61,210 bases of DNA from Lysinibacillus sp. FJAT-14745 (GTDB lineage: Bacteria > Bacillota > Bacilli > Bacillales_A > Planococcaceae), in NCBI RefSeq assembly GCF_001275675.1, contig NZ_LITM01000009.1, positions 116,849 to 178,058 of the forward strand. The letters run 5' to 3'. Positions 8,479 to 16,930 of the stretch are shown piece after piece; the stretch's first letter is position 1; every line of letters begins with the position of its first letter. The position numbers and the translations under genes were made by a program. A model generated the notes under the pieces. The model worked only from the letters and a program-made list of their open reading frames with translations, made no database searches and was not told the DNA's origin.

Positions 8479-8512
8479 AAAAAGCATCTACTCTTTGGAG
8501 CGGATGCTTTTT
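8479..8512 (+). terminator. Terminator of the HTH pseudogene copy
   Basis: AAAAAGCATCTACTC pairs with GAGCGGATGCTTTTT around TTTG. It is the counterpart of the terminator at 4351-4384. Its lower stem pairs perfectly where the other copy has a C/A mismatch. Confidence 0.75.
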
Positions 8513-8712
8513 GTGTTTATAGGACCATTAGTTGTCACGCCTTCTTGTATGCTCAATAGAAGCTGTATTTCAAAATACTAGCCTTGATATAGGCAATCCA
8601 CTAATATCTCACTAACGACTTCGAAAATTTAGAAGTGGTGTCTCAGCTATACGTTCAGATTTTAATTCTTCCATACGATTTTCTTTATATGGTTTTATGC
8701 TCACATTTGCAA

Positions 8713-8842
8713 CTAATTTATGGCATTACCTCTTGCATAGGCTTAGCTGTATCCAGCCTTTATTGTAGCTTGTTCAACATTTCCTAGTTCAATATAAAAA
8801 TCAGCGCATGCTTGTTGTTTTGAATTTAATTTACGTTTACAA
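8713..8842 (-). pseudogene. Phage terminase small-subunit remnant
   Basis: On the minus strand the frame reads KRKLNSKQQACADFYIELGN and then VEQATIKAGYS, followed by a stop and then AYARGNAIN. This matches the N-terminal HTH region of phage TerS proteins (typically KQ--F--EY---GNA-QAAIKAGYS--TA). The stop after GYS, the missing start and the absence of the remaining two thirds make it a relic. It shows that part of this island was once a tailed-phage genome. Confidence 0.6.
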
Positions 8843-8883
8843 ATAAAACTCTCATCTGAAATCGATGGAAATTATATTTGGTT

Positions 8884-9414
8884 TTATTTTTCTGTTACAA
8901 CTGATGCAATATATGGTAAGTTACGATATTTTTCAGCACAGTCAATACCATAACCAACAATAAATTCATCTGGAATTTGGAAGCCAACATATTCTGCTTT
9001 TAAGTCAACTTTACGGCGCTCTGGTTTATCAAGTAATGTACAGATTTTCAGTGCTTTTGGCTTATGCATAAAGAAGTGATCTTTTAAGAAGTGAAGTGTT
9101 AAGCCTGAATCGATAATGTCTTCTACGACAATTACGTTTTTGTCTGTAATATTGACATCGATATCTTTTAATAACTTAACTTTTCCAGTTGTTTCCGTTT
9201 GGTTGCCGTAACTAGACGCAGAGATAAAGTCGATTTTCACTTCATTTTTTATGTGACGAATTAAATCAGCAGCAAATACGAAAGAACCTTTTAATACCAC
9301 AATTATCACGATTTCTTCACCTTCAAAGTCACGTTCAATTTGTAGTGCTAGTTCTTTTACTTTTGCTTGCAAAGATTCTGCAGAGATTAAAGTATCTTTT
9401 ATTTCAATGTTCAT
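8884..9414 (-). CDS. hpt: Hypoxanthine phosphoribosyltransferase, stand-alone copy
   Basis: A 176-residue protein. The PRPP-binding loop VVEDIIDSGLTL, the flexible-loop SSYGNQT and the C-terminal FIVGYGID-Y-NLPYI are diagnostic of bacterial HPRT, which salvages hypoxanthine/guanine to IMP/GMP. The ATG at 9414 is chosen because GGAGG precedes it; the longer frame has no ribosome binding site. The housekeeping hpt of Bacilli normally sits between tilS and ftsH near the replication origin, so this copy in an accessory island is probably a second paralogue. Confidence 0.9.
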   Translation of the reverse strand: MNIEIKDTLISAESLQAKVKELALQIERDFEGEEIVIIVVLKGSFVFAADLIRHIKNEVKIDFISASSYGNQTETTGKVKLLKDIDVNITDKNVIVVEDIIDSGLTLHFLKDHFFMHKPKALKICTLLDKPERRKVDLKAEYVGFQIPDEFIVGYGIDCAEKYRNLPYIASVVTEK

Positions 9415-9572
9415 TATAATCCTCCAATGTTGAAAATTTGCGAACATTTCGACTGTAAAAGATTGCGTGAGAAAAGTCAAAAAGGAGAAATACAAATTTG
9501 ATAAAGGTTTATGTTAAAAAAGTTAGAATAAAAGTAAACGTAAAGTAACTCCAAAATAAACCGCTCTTCTCT

Positions 9573-9818
9573 TCATAGCTCCCACTGCTCCTTTAGCTTA
9601 GTTAAAAATTTCATCTTGCTACCATCATCACCGCACGCGTCTGGATGAAACTTTTTTGAAGCCATTCGATAAATTTCATGCAGCATCTCCTTTTCATCTT
9701 CGTTGTAGGTACTAGATGAAGCAGTTGAGTAACTACTACCGCCACCGCCTCCACTATAATACTTTTCATAGTCACGCTCGAATGCTTCCTCACTACGTCT
9801 TCTATATTCTTCTTGCAC
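9573..9818 (-). pseudogene. Truncated J-domain protein (C-terminal fragment)
   Basis: The frame encodes about 81 residues that align with the last 80 residues of the 270-residue protein at 14705-15517: QEEYxRRS, a Gly/Ser linker, NEDEKEMLHEIYRMASKKFHPD, then ACGDDGSKMKFLTKLKEQW. The HPD tripeptide between two helices is the J-domain signature for Hsp70 partners. The N-terminal 190 residues are absent. The frame opens at a GTG that corresponds to an internal codon of the full gene and lacks a ribosome binding site. The linker here is a run of five glycines. Bases 9819-10144 hold no convincing gene. Confidence 0.7.
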
Positions 9819-10144
9819 TTTTTTCTTAACCTTATAATTTTGTGATCAGTAGTGGTCTACAATTTTGCAGAGTTCCAAATGGATCTTTATCTAACGAACC
9901 TCAAAATTTATGGTTCGTGTCTTGTATAGTTTTTCATTACTCTCAATAAAGGATTCTTTCCGTCAGTAAACTCAATTGCAATAAGCTGTAACCTTTTATT
10001 TTTCATAAAAATCCCATAATTCTCTCTTCTCTTATCAAAGACTTGGATGTGGTATATTATTACCGAATCTAAATTACTCAATATATCCAAAATTATTAGT
10101 AAGTACCATTTTTCTTACAATAGCTTTTGAAGAAAGTTGAGCCA

Positions 10145-11866
10145 ATGGGGGAAATATTTTTGAAAAACTTATCAATTAGAAAGAAAATTCTAACTCTCAT
10201 TACGTCCGCTGTTATTTTTTTGCTAATTATTTCAAGTGGTGGTTTTTATAACATTAACGATATGGCAAAAAGATCTAGTGAAATGTACGATGAATCACTT
10301 TTGCCAATTCAATATATCGGTCAAACTCGAAATGACATTCGTGCGATGGGTTCTTTCGTTTTAGAGCTCATGATTACTACGGATGCAAATCGTAATGCCG
10401 ACCTACAGACTAACATCTCAGAGAGAGTTGAAAATCTTAAAGACTCAATCGTGAAATTCGAAGCCTCTTACAATGGAGATGAAGATGAACAAAAACTGTT
10501 AGCATCTCTTAAATCCAATGTCGATGATTATTTGAGCACCATGGCAGATGTTATTGATTTGGCTAGTCGGAACCAAAAAGACAAAGCCTATTCTATGTAC
10601 ACCACAACTTTAGCTGATTTTGGTGAGAATATGGCAAGTGATGCACGCAATCTTATGACTCTATGTTCTGAAGATGCCGATCAGCTAAATGAAGAAAATA
10701 AACAAAGTCTATCCACTACTATGCTTATTTCTGCCATTCTCTCTGTTGTGGCCATTATTTTCTTTATTACATTAGCATTATGGATTGGACGTTTAATTGT
10801 AAATCCAGTTAAAGAGTTGCAAGCTAATATGTTAAAAGCAGGCGACGGTGATTTGACTGTGCAAGGTACCTATTCATCCAATGACGAAATCGGTCAATTA
10901 ACCCAATCATTTAATACGATGATTAATAATATTCGTAATACAGTAACAAAAGTGACCGAAACTGCTAATCATGTAGCCGCAGCATCTGAAGAATTGAATG
11001 CTAATGCAGCAGAAACTACAAAAGCAACAGAGATGGTTGCAAATACGATGGAAACTATCGCTCATGGATCAGTAGAGCAACTAAACAATGTCTCTAACAC
11101 CGTCAATACCGTCAATGAGCTTTCAACAGGTGTACAACAAGTAGCTGGAAATGCTCAAGCTGTAAGTGAACTTTCAGGTGATTCTTTATCTTTAGTGATA
11201 AATGGTATAGATGCCGCGAATCAAATGAATCAACAAATGATGGACATCACAGAACGAGTAAATGGCTTATCCGAAGTTGTCGACGTGTTAGGCAAACGTT
11301 CTAATGAAATCGGTCAAATTATTGATTCAATCACAGCAATTGCTGAACAAACAAATCTCCTTGCCCTGAACGCCGCAATTGAAGCCGCACGTGCTGGCGA
11401 GCATGGAAAAGGCTTTGCTGTCGTTGCAGATGAGGTTAGAAAATTGGCAGAACAGTCCGCTATTTCTTCAAACCAAATTGAAGTGTTGATTTCAGAGACG
11501 CAGAAAGATACTCAAAAGGCTGTTGAATCAATGAAGTTAGTAACAACGGGAGTTAATGAAGGGATTAAAACAACAGAAAATACACGTACAACTTTTGCTT
11601 CAATTCAAGGTGCCATTCAAAGTGTTACGATGCAAGTAGAAGAAGTATCTGCAGCGGTTGAGCAAATGGCCGCAGGAACTGAAGAAATTGTTGGTAGTAT
11701 GAATACAATCCATTCCATAACTAAATCTACTACAGCTGGTACAGAGAGTATTTCTGCTACAACTGAAGAACAAATGGCATCTATGGAGGAAATTTCATCA
11801 TCTGCTTATGCACTTGCAAACTTGGCAGAAGAGTTAAGAGACATGGCAGCTCAATTCCGAGTATAG
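10145..11866 (+). CDS. Methyl-accepting chemotaxis protein
   Basis: About 573 residues. TM1 lies near residues 12-32, followed by a helical periplasmic-type sensor of about 150 residues (4[26 protein letters not shown] start), TM2 near 190-212, a HAMP domain, and a long signalling coiled-coil with the hairpin tip [24 protein letters not shown]. It senses an extracellular ligand and controls CheA. The 4HB type does not reveal the ligand. Three starts are possible: TTG 10127, ATG 10145 and TTG 10160; the last is preceded by GGGGGA. It is the only motility gene in the window. Confidence 0.92.
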   Translation: MGEIFLKNLSIRKKILTLITSAVIFLLIISSGGFYNINDMAKRSSEMYDESLLPIQYIGQTRNDIRAMGSFVLELMITTDANRNADLQTNISERVENLKDSIVKFEASYNGDEDEQKLLASLKSNVDDYLSTMADVIDLASRNQKDKAYSMYTTTLADFGENMASDARNLMTLCSEDADQLNEENKQSLSTTMLISAILSVVAIIFFITLALWIGRLIVNPVKELQANMLKAGDGDLTVQGTYSSNDEIGQLTQSFNTMINNIRNTVTKVTETANHVAAASEELNANAAETTKATEMVANTMETIAHGSVEQLNNVSNTVNTVNELSTGVQQVAGNAQAVSELSGDSLSLVINGIDAANQMNQQMMDITERVNGLSEVVDVLGKRSNEIGQIIDSITAIAEQTNLLALNAAIEAARAGEHGKGFAVVADEVRKLAEQSAISSNQIEVLISETQKDTQKAVESMKLVTTGVNEGIKTTENTRTTFASIQGAIQSVTMQVEEVSAAVEQMAAGTEEIVGSMNTIHSITKSTTAGTESISATTEEQMASMEEISSSAYALANLAEELRDMAAQFRV

Positions 11867-11950
11867 TACGATTATCGCAGGCAAGCCCCACTTTAAACAT
11901 TTAAATGTGACTTCATATATTTTTCAAAAAAACAATATCAGTTATATAAA

Positions 11951-11988
11951 AGAAGCGGCTAGATCATTTTTCGATCTAAACCGCTTCT
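11951..11988 (+). terminator. Terminator downstream of the chemoreceptor gene
   Basis: AGAAGCGG/CCGCTTCT with an inner AGATC/GATCT pair, followed by TCTCTTT. It lies 85 bases after the stop of the MCP gene. Confidence 0.75.
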
Positions 11989-12027
11989 TCTCTTTATAAC
12001 TAACTTCCCCTATTTCCGTTAGTTTGG

Positions 12028-12085
12028 ACAAAAACCTACATTACTACCATCATCCCCTGATACATCTGGAGTGAAACATAGCTAT
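12028..12085 (-). pseudogene. Third J-domain remnant, heavily decayed
   Basis: The minus-strand frame reads PDVSGDDGSNVGF, matching PDACGDDGSKMKF of the J-domain genes at 9573-9818 and 14705-15517. Just before it, FH is read after a one-base shift. Only about 50 bases of similarity remain. Its location between the other two copies suggests a series of duplications or a repeatedly rearranged segment. Confidence 0.5.
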
Positions 12086-12110
12086 ATAATTCCAAACTCG
12101 TAAAATACAA

Positions 12111-12152
12111 AAATACGTCCTTTCTTCCAACGGCTCAAGAAAGGACGTATTT
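12111..12152. terminator. Perfect 16-bp hairpin, likely bidirectional terminator
   Basis: AAATACGTCCTTTCTT and AAGAAAGGACGTATTT are exact complements around a 10-base loop, with AT-rich flanks on both sides. It lies between the plus-strand MCP gene and the end of the minus-strand CPBP gene and may serve both. Confidence 0.6.
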
Positions 12153-12283
12153 ACTATTTCTGATAACTCTAGAAAAATCTTATTAAGGATATATATTGAA
12201 AATAGTGTAATTATCGGATTAGAATCACATCTTTAGATCATAACTTAATAATTATGGCATCTCCTAAACTATAATTATCAATA

Positions 12284-13189
12284 CTAGTTGCTTCTCATGA
12301 AATACCATTTTGGATTCTTTTTGTGCAGTTTTATTAAATAATATACACAGAATACAAGTATTATTGCTGAGATGATAAGATAGGCCTTATCCTGATAAGC
12401 CCCCATGTTAGCATTAGCATAGAATAAATGCTCTTTCCCCATACTGTCATCGTTAAATTTAAACAACGTCTCGGACGCGTTATAAACCCCATGAATTACC
12501 ATACTTTTATATATACAATTACTATCAACAGCAACTAAAAATAATAAAAATCCAAAACAAAGAGCATACGTCAAAAATATTGGATTAAATCCACCCAAGG
12601 AATGCATGAGAGAAAATAGAATAGAGGTAAAAAGAAAGACAAGTAAAAGATTGTATTTTTTCACGAGCCATTTCGTTAAAAACCCTCTAAAAACAAGTTC
12701 CTCTGCGCCGCCCTGGATAAGGTAAGTAACAAAACATAATAAAACATATAGATAAACATTAAAATTAGAGATTTGTTCTGTAAATCCGATTTGAACATTA
12801 AATATAAGAGAGTATATATAGATACCTACAAAATTAATAAACATACCAATCGCTAGACCACTAAGTATATTCGAAATAATCTTATATGACCGATCTCTGG
12901 TAAATCCTATACTAGAAATCGGGTTCTTAAATATGTAAACATACACTAGCAGCAACAACCATATTCCAATAAAAGCACAAATGACTCCTACAAAACGATA
13001 GATAGAACCAGTTTCTGAAGTAGAATTAAAGATAGTTTGAAGTGGAACACCCACTATTAATTGCGTTCCATAAAAGAGAACCATGATACCAACACTACAT
13101 ATTAAAAGATATATCCAACTAGGTATTTTATCTACAAATTTATTATTTCTGTTGTCTGATTTATTTTTAAGTAGCCATAAATTTTCCAC
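12284..13189 (-). CDS. CPBP-family intramembrane metalloprotease
   Basis: A 301-residue polytopic protein with about eight hydrophobic segments. The conserved motifs of the CAAX protease/bacteriocin-processing (Abi/CPBP) family are present: EELVFRGFL in one helix and SLMH in a following helix supply the glutamates and histidine expected at the active site. Members process prenylated or small peptides or serve as bacteriocin self-immunity. It is monocistronic, so its role here is unknown. The ATG at 13189 is followed by a charged, soluble N-terminus of about 23 residues. Bases 13190-13480 upstream hold no other gene. Confidence 0.85.
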   Translation of the reverse strand: MENLWLLKNKSDNRNNKFVDKIPSWIYLLICSVGIMVLFYGTQLIVGVPLQTIFNSTSETGSIYRFVGVICAFIGIWLLLLVYVYIFKNPISSIGFTRDRSYKIISNILSGLAIGMFINFVGIYIYSLIFNVQIGFTEQISNFNVYLYVLLCFVTYLIQGGAEELVFRGFLTKWLVKKYNLLLVFLFTSILFSLMHSLGGFNPIFLTYALCFGFLLFLVAVDSNCIYKSMVIHGVYNASETLFKFNDDSMGKEHLFYANANMGAYQDKAYLIISAIILVFCVYYLIKLHKKNPKWYFMRSN

Positions 13190-13489
13190 ACGTTAATCCT
13201 CCTCTATATTTTTAGAAGTTCCCATTCTAAAAAATATTATTTCTTCTTAAACCCTTATTTATTAAATCGGATAGTAAATGAACCATCTAATAACTTACAT
13301 AAAGATAACATTCTTGTACATACCCATTTTTACTAGCTAAGTCTCATGTTTCTTTTATAGCCCCCGAATGAACATTATTATTTTTTTGGGGCAATATAAA
13401 CGCCACTCACAAAAATAGAACGTATGCTCTTTTCACTAACATTCTTATTTAAGTAAGTGTTTTATAAAAAAATAATTTATACACCTTTA

Positions 13490-13523
13490 TTGACTAATAC
13501 TCCATTAATGTGTAATATTACAC
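13490..13523 (+). promoter_or_regulatory. Promoter with palindromic operator over the -10 box
   Basis: TTGACT (13490-13495) and TAATAT (13513-13518) are spaced by 17 bases. A perfect 14-base palindrome, GTGTAATATTACAC (13510-13523), covers the -10 box, and a half-site TGTAATAT recurs just before the start codon at 13547. This layout fits autorepression by the XRE protein encoded immediately downstream. Confidence 0.65.
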
Positions 13524-13546
13524 CATAAGAGAAGAAAGGATGTAAT

Positions 13547-13999
13547 ATGGATAAAAGAGAATTTATAAATTTGATAAATAATAAATTAAAACTCATTCGC
13601 ATAGAAAATAATTTTTCACAAGAAAAAATGTCTGAAATTGTTGGTCTATCAAAGAAAACACTGATTGAAATTGAAAAAGGTAGAAGCTCCCTAACATGGG
13701 CAGGTGCGGTTTGTATTGCAACACTTTTTGAACATAGTGAAATCATTCAAATGACGTTTGGTGGGGATGTTAACGAAGTCATTAAGACAGTTGCATTTAC
13801 ACACTTCGAAATAAGCCTTCCAAAGACTCTAGGAGGGAAAGTATGGTGGCGACAATTAAGAGAATTCAACGGTTATAAAATACAACAAAATATTCTTTCT
13901 CAACATTATAGAGTACTGGATAAAGAGAACCATAGAATATGTTGTTCATTCGAATTAGATGAAATCGAATTAAGATTTAAAGAAATAACAAATAATTAA
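13547..13999 (+). CDS. XRE-family transcriptional regulator
   Basis: A 150-residue protein. Residues 8-65 form a Cro/C1 helix-turn-helix (LKLIRIENNFSQEKMSEIVG, then LSKKTLIEIEKGRSSL). The remaining 85 residues form a mixed domain (VWWRQLREFNGYKIQQNILSQHYRVL) whose family I do not recognise; a short regulator of this kind may bind a ligand or dimerise through it. It is followed after 22 bases by the gene for a secreted protein and probably co-transcribed with it. The palindrome over its promoter suggests negative autoregulation. Confidence 0.8.
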   Translation: MDKREFINLINNKLKLIRIENNFSQEKMSEIVGLSKKTLIEIEKGRSSLTWAGAVCIATLFEHSEIIQMTFGGDVNEVIKTVAFTHFEISLPKTLGGKVWWRQLREFNGYKIQQNILSQHYRVLDKENHRICCSFELDEIELRFKEITNN

Positions 14000-14021
14000 C
14001 AATGAAGGGAAGAAAATCATT

Positions 14022-14456
14022 ATGAAAAAAACAATCATTACATCATTAGCTATCCTTATCTCAATAGGAGGATTAACAACTGCTTTAGCAAGTACAAAAA
14101 CGGGAATCTCACAAGATGAACTTACGTATCTTAAGTCAATAAATCCATCTATTACAATGTCAGAAGGAAATTCACTTAAACAACAAAGAAAACAATTAGA
14201 TGATTTGCATAAACAAGTAGAGGAATTAGAATTTGACTATGGGATCCTTGTTGATAATACTAAAAATCCAAATAAAGAACCAAAAAAACTAGATGAGTTA
14301 ACAGCTGAGAAGCGTAAAAAGCACTCTCAATTAATTGATAAAGTTTGGAGTAAAGAATTGCAATTTTTAGATGCCCAATATAAGGCAGGCCTTATAAAAG
14401 AAGATGACTATAAAATAGAAAAGAAAAATTTTGAAGAGTTAAGAGATAACAATTAA
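14022..14456 (+). CDS. Small secreted helical protein
   Basis: A 144-residue precursor. A Sec signal peptide (MKK, a hydrophobic core, then cleavage after ALA-S near residue 24) is followed by about 120 residues of charged helix and coiled-coil (LKQQRKQLDDLHKQVEELEFDYG; LDELTAEKRKKHSQLIDKVW). The short segment AQYKAGLIKEDDYKIEKKNF resembles the repeated 'G-I--E-Y' unit of small secreted Bacillus proteins such as the YckD/DUF2680 type, which is only a resemblance. It follows the XRE gene by 22 bases, with an RBS-like AGGGAAG, and ends in a strong terminator. Confidence 0.7.
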   Translation: MKKTIITSLAILISIGGLTTALASTKTGISQDELTYLKSINPSITMSEGNSLKQQRKQLDDLHKQVEELEFDYGILVDNTKNPNKEPKKLDELTAEKRKKHSQLIDKVWSKELQFLDAQYKAGLIKEDDYKIEKKNFEELRDNN

Positions 14457-14472
14457 TTGAAATGAATAGCCT

Positions 14473-14510
14473 AAAAAAGACCAAGACGGCAAATGATCTT
14501 GGTCTTTTTT
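14473..14510 (+). terminator. Terminator of the XRE/secreted-protein operon
   Basis: AAAAAAGACCAAGA pairs perfectly with TCTTGGTCTTTTTT around a 10-base loop. It can act in both directions. Bases 14511-14704 hold no gene. Confidence 0.88.
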
Positions 14511-14704
14511 ACTTACTATGTCGCTGTTGTATCGTAATATACAACCCTACAAAAAGGTTCTGCATGTGTACCAGCAAAGTTTGTGGCGATTAACAATGTT
14601 CTTTCTCCTCTCTTTCTTTCAAGTTAATATTGGACTGTTGTAGGGTTTAACAAGTTATCTCTCTTTAGTAGATTTATAGGAATACGAAATCTTGTTCTCC
14701 TCGT

Positions 14705-15517
14705 TTATAGCCCCCACTGATCTTTTAAATTGGTTAAAAGCTTCATCTTACTACCATCATCACCGCACGCATCTGGATGAAACTTTTTTGAAGCCATTCG
14801 GTAAATTTCATGTAGCATCTTCTTTTCATCCTCGTTGTAGTTACTTTGTGAAGTTGTATAGTAACTACTACTATTACCCGAATAATTACTGTAGTTACGT
14901 TTGAAACTTTCCTCGTAACTACGTCTCGCATATTCTTCCTGTGCTTTCTTTCTAACCTTTAATTCCTCTAAGTAAGCTGGGTTACGCAACGTACCAAATA
15001 CGTCATAGCAATACCGATATTCATCTGATCCATATTCCTTTTCAAAGACTACCTCGGTTGCTCTATGTGCATCAAGAATTGCTTTTTGTTCTTTTTTCAC
15101 TTTGTACTCTTCAGTTTGTTGAAACTCTTCTTCAATTTTTGCAATGAGTAGATCAAGCTTCTCATTAATTATTTGATAAATTACTTCTTCGCTCATATCT
15201 ACTTCAGAAGATAAATTTTTTATTTTAGAATCCGCACAATCATACAAACTATATTCCAATAAATCATAGTAGCTCATTGTACAAATAGCCCATTGTTTCT
15301 TTTTCACTTTGCCATTCTCTCGGTAGCTGTGATGAATACTAATTTTATAAGCATCTAATACAGGTCTTTCAAAACGTTCATCGCTGTATGTGTAACCGTA
15401 TGACGTCTTAGGTTCTTCACCAGCAAAGCCAAATGTTGTCTCACTAACAATGATTTCTTTACGTGTGCCATACGGATCCGGCTTCTTCTTTTGTATTTTC
15501 TGAATGACACAAAACAT
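14705..15517 (-). CDS. J-domain protein, full-length
   Basis: A 270-residue soluble protein. The N-terminal 190 residues are of unknown type, with a helical middle (EVIYQIINEKLDLLIAKIEEEF). A Ser/Tyr/Asn-rich linker near residues 205-228 leads to a C-terminal J-domain (MLHEIYRMASKKFHPD, ending in LKDQWGL). An HPD-bearing J-domain at the C-terminus is the reverse of DnaJ and resembles phage or plasmid cochaperones that recruit the host Hsp70. The start is supported by AAAGGAG seven bases before ATG. It follows the gene at 15573 in the same direction. Two broken copies of its 3' end lie at 9573 and 12028. Confidence 0.7.
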   Translation of the reverse strand: MFCVIQKIQKKKPDPYGTRKEIIVSETTFGFAGEEPKTSYGYTYSDERFERPVLDAYKISIHHSYRENGKVKKKQWAICTMSYYDLLEYSLYDCADSKIKNLSSEVDMSEEVIYQIINEKLDLLIAKIEEEFQQTEEYKVKKEQKAILDAHRATEVVFEKEYGSDEYRYCYDVFGTLRNPAYLEELKVRKKAQEEYARRSYEESFKRNYSNYSGNSSSYYTTSQSNYNEDEKKMLHEIYRMASKKFHPDACGDDGSKMKLLTNLKDQWGL

Positions 15518-15572
15518 GTACGCTACTCCTTTCTATGTAGTTACTCACGGAACATGTATAGTACCTAAAATA

Positions 15573-16202
15573 CTAATAACAAGAGGCTGCCTTATGGAAG
15601 CGGTCTTTTACTATAAACTTATCAGCATAGTTCTGTAACGCTCTTTCAGATAAATCAACCCGTCCATACTGCTTTTCTTTCTCCTGTCGTTTCTTGATTT
15701 CATTATCGAATGAACCGTCACGATCCCCATAATCCGAAAATAACTCATCCTCATCCATTGCTTCTATCTGTGCATCCCATTCAGTCACCGACAATTCGTA
15801 AGCCTCTTCTTTTATTTGGTCACGTTCTAAAACAAAGCTCACACACTCTCTCAGCGTTTTTAATACATCAGGGTATAAATCAACAGGATTTGCTTTCCAA
15901 GTCTCATATTGTGCTCGCTCGTCATCATAGAGAAGGGAAACTGCTTCTTCTAATACTTCAATTCGTTTTTTCACTTTTTCCATGCGTTGATTTCGTTTTT
16001 CATAAAGCTCCACCAGATAAATAGCATACTCTTCAACATGACACGCCAATTTGTAAATGCGTCCGCTACCATAATCGAAACCTGTTATCGTTGGAGCAAT
16101 ACCTCCATAAGCTTCCTGTCGCTCCGCTTGATATACTCGTTCGATTTCTTCTAATTCTTGTTCTGCATGTAAGTACGCCCAAAATTGGCTGTCTGTTAGC
16201 AT
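15573..16202 (-). CDS. Coiled-coil protein of unknown function
   Basis: A 209-residue, strongly acidic and helical protein with heptad-like stretches (ELEEIERVYQAERQE; YEKRNQRMEKVKKRIEVLEEAVSLLYDDE). No membrane segment or catalytic motif is visible and the family is not recognised. It lies upstream of the J-domain gene on the same strand with a 55-base gap, so they are probably one operon. The company of integrase and terminase relics suggests a mobile-element origin. Confidence 0.55.
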   Translation of the reverse strand: MLTDSQFWAYLHAEQELEEIERVYQAERQEAYGGIAPTITGFDYGSGRIYKLACHVEEYAIYLVELYEKRNQRMEKVKKRIEVLEEAVSLLYDDERAQYETWKANPVDLYPDVLKTLRECVSFVLERDQIKEEAYELSVTEWDAQIEAMDEDELFSDYGDRDGSFDNEIKKRQEKEKQYGRVDLSERALQNYADKFIVKDRFHKAASCY

Positions 16203-16313
16203 GCTATCACCCTTTCATTCGTTGTTCTCTTGCTTTTAAGCGGTCAACCATACTTCGTTGTTTAGTGGTTGATAAATCTTCTGAACGGACTTCCTGAGAG
16301 TTTAGAAAAAAAT

Positions 16314-16669
16314 GGTGAAAACAAATACTCTTTAAAAACAGCCACAAACTTAAAAATGAAACTTATGTATTTATCAATGAATATACAGGCTATTCTATTT
16401 CTAATAGCAATGTACTTTACCATTTCAATAAATTAAAAACAAGAACTGGATTCAACAATTTTACAATTCATGGTTTAAGGCATACCCATGCAACCATTTT
16501 ATTAAATGAGGGACAAAACGTAAAAGAAATCGCTAAACGTTTAGGAAACACCGTAGACATGATCTATAAGATTTACGGCCATGTATTGAAGGAATTAGAG
16601 GAGCAGTCTGTAACATTGTTTAGTCAAAGCTTATTGGCAAGTCGGGCAAATTTTGGGGCTAACAACTAG
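16314..16669 (+). pseudogene. Tyrosine recombinase C-terminal remnant
   Basis: The frame reads HGLRHTHATILLNEG, then KEIAKRLGNTVDMIYKIYGHV and a C-terminal tail to TAG. This is the catalytic half of a phage-type integrase, with the R-x-x-H box and the second histidine followed by the loop where the nucleophilic tyrosine sits (IYGHV). The N-terminal two thirds are missing. Just upstream, EKNGENKYSLKT can be read in another frame, so a frameshift as well as a deletion is likely. The remnant probably marks one end of the former mobile element. Confidence 0.75.
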
Positions 16670-16880
16670 TCCCAAACGCTCTGAGCCCTTGATACAAAGG
16701 GGATTCTTGAAACTTCAAACTAGTATGAATTATACTATGAACCTTATACAAACCACAACAATAGAACGGCATAAATGCTGTTAAATCAATGGTTATTCTA
16801 AATAGTGTACCATTTCCTCTGCGAATCAATGTGAAAACGAGAAAGAATGCTAAAGATTTTACCTCTATTCTTAACAAAAA

Positions 16881-16918
16881 ATAACCAGCTACACCTAGAC
16901 ATGGTGCACGCTGGTTAT
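16881..16918. terminator. Terminator downstream of the acyltransferase gene
   Basis: ATAACCAGC pairs with GCTGGTTAT, with an inner short pair, and an A/T-rich flank. It lies immediately after the minus-strand acyltransferase stop (16931), with T-runs on the minus strand (TTTTTTGTT). Confidence 0.75.
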
Positions 16919-16930
16919 CTCATTACTAAA

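Noticed and set aside
9908-10090. 60-codon minus-strand ORF (MDILSNLDSVIIYHIQ...)
   Set aside because: No ribosome binding site, no family resemblance and no neighbours that support it. It may be a fragment of a larger lost protein, but there is too little to annotate.
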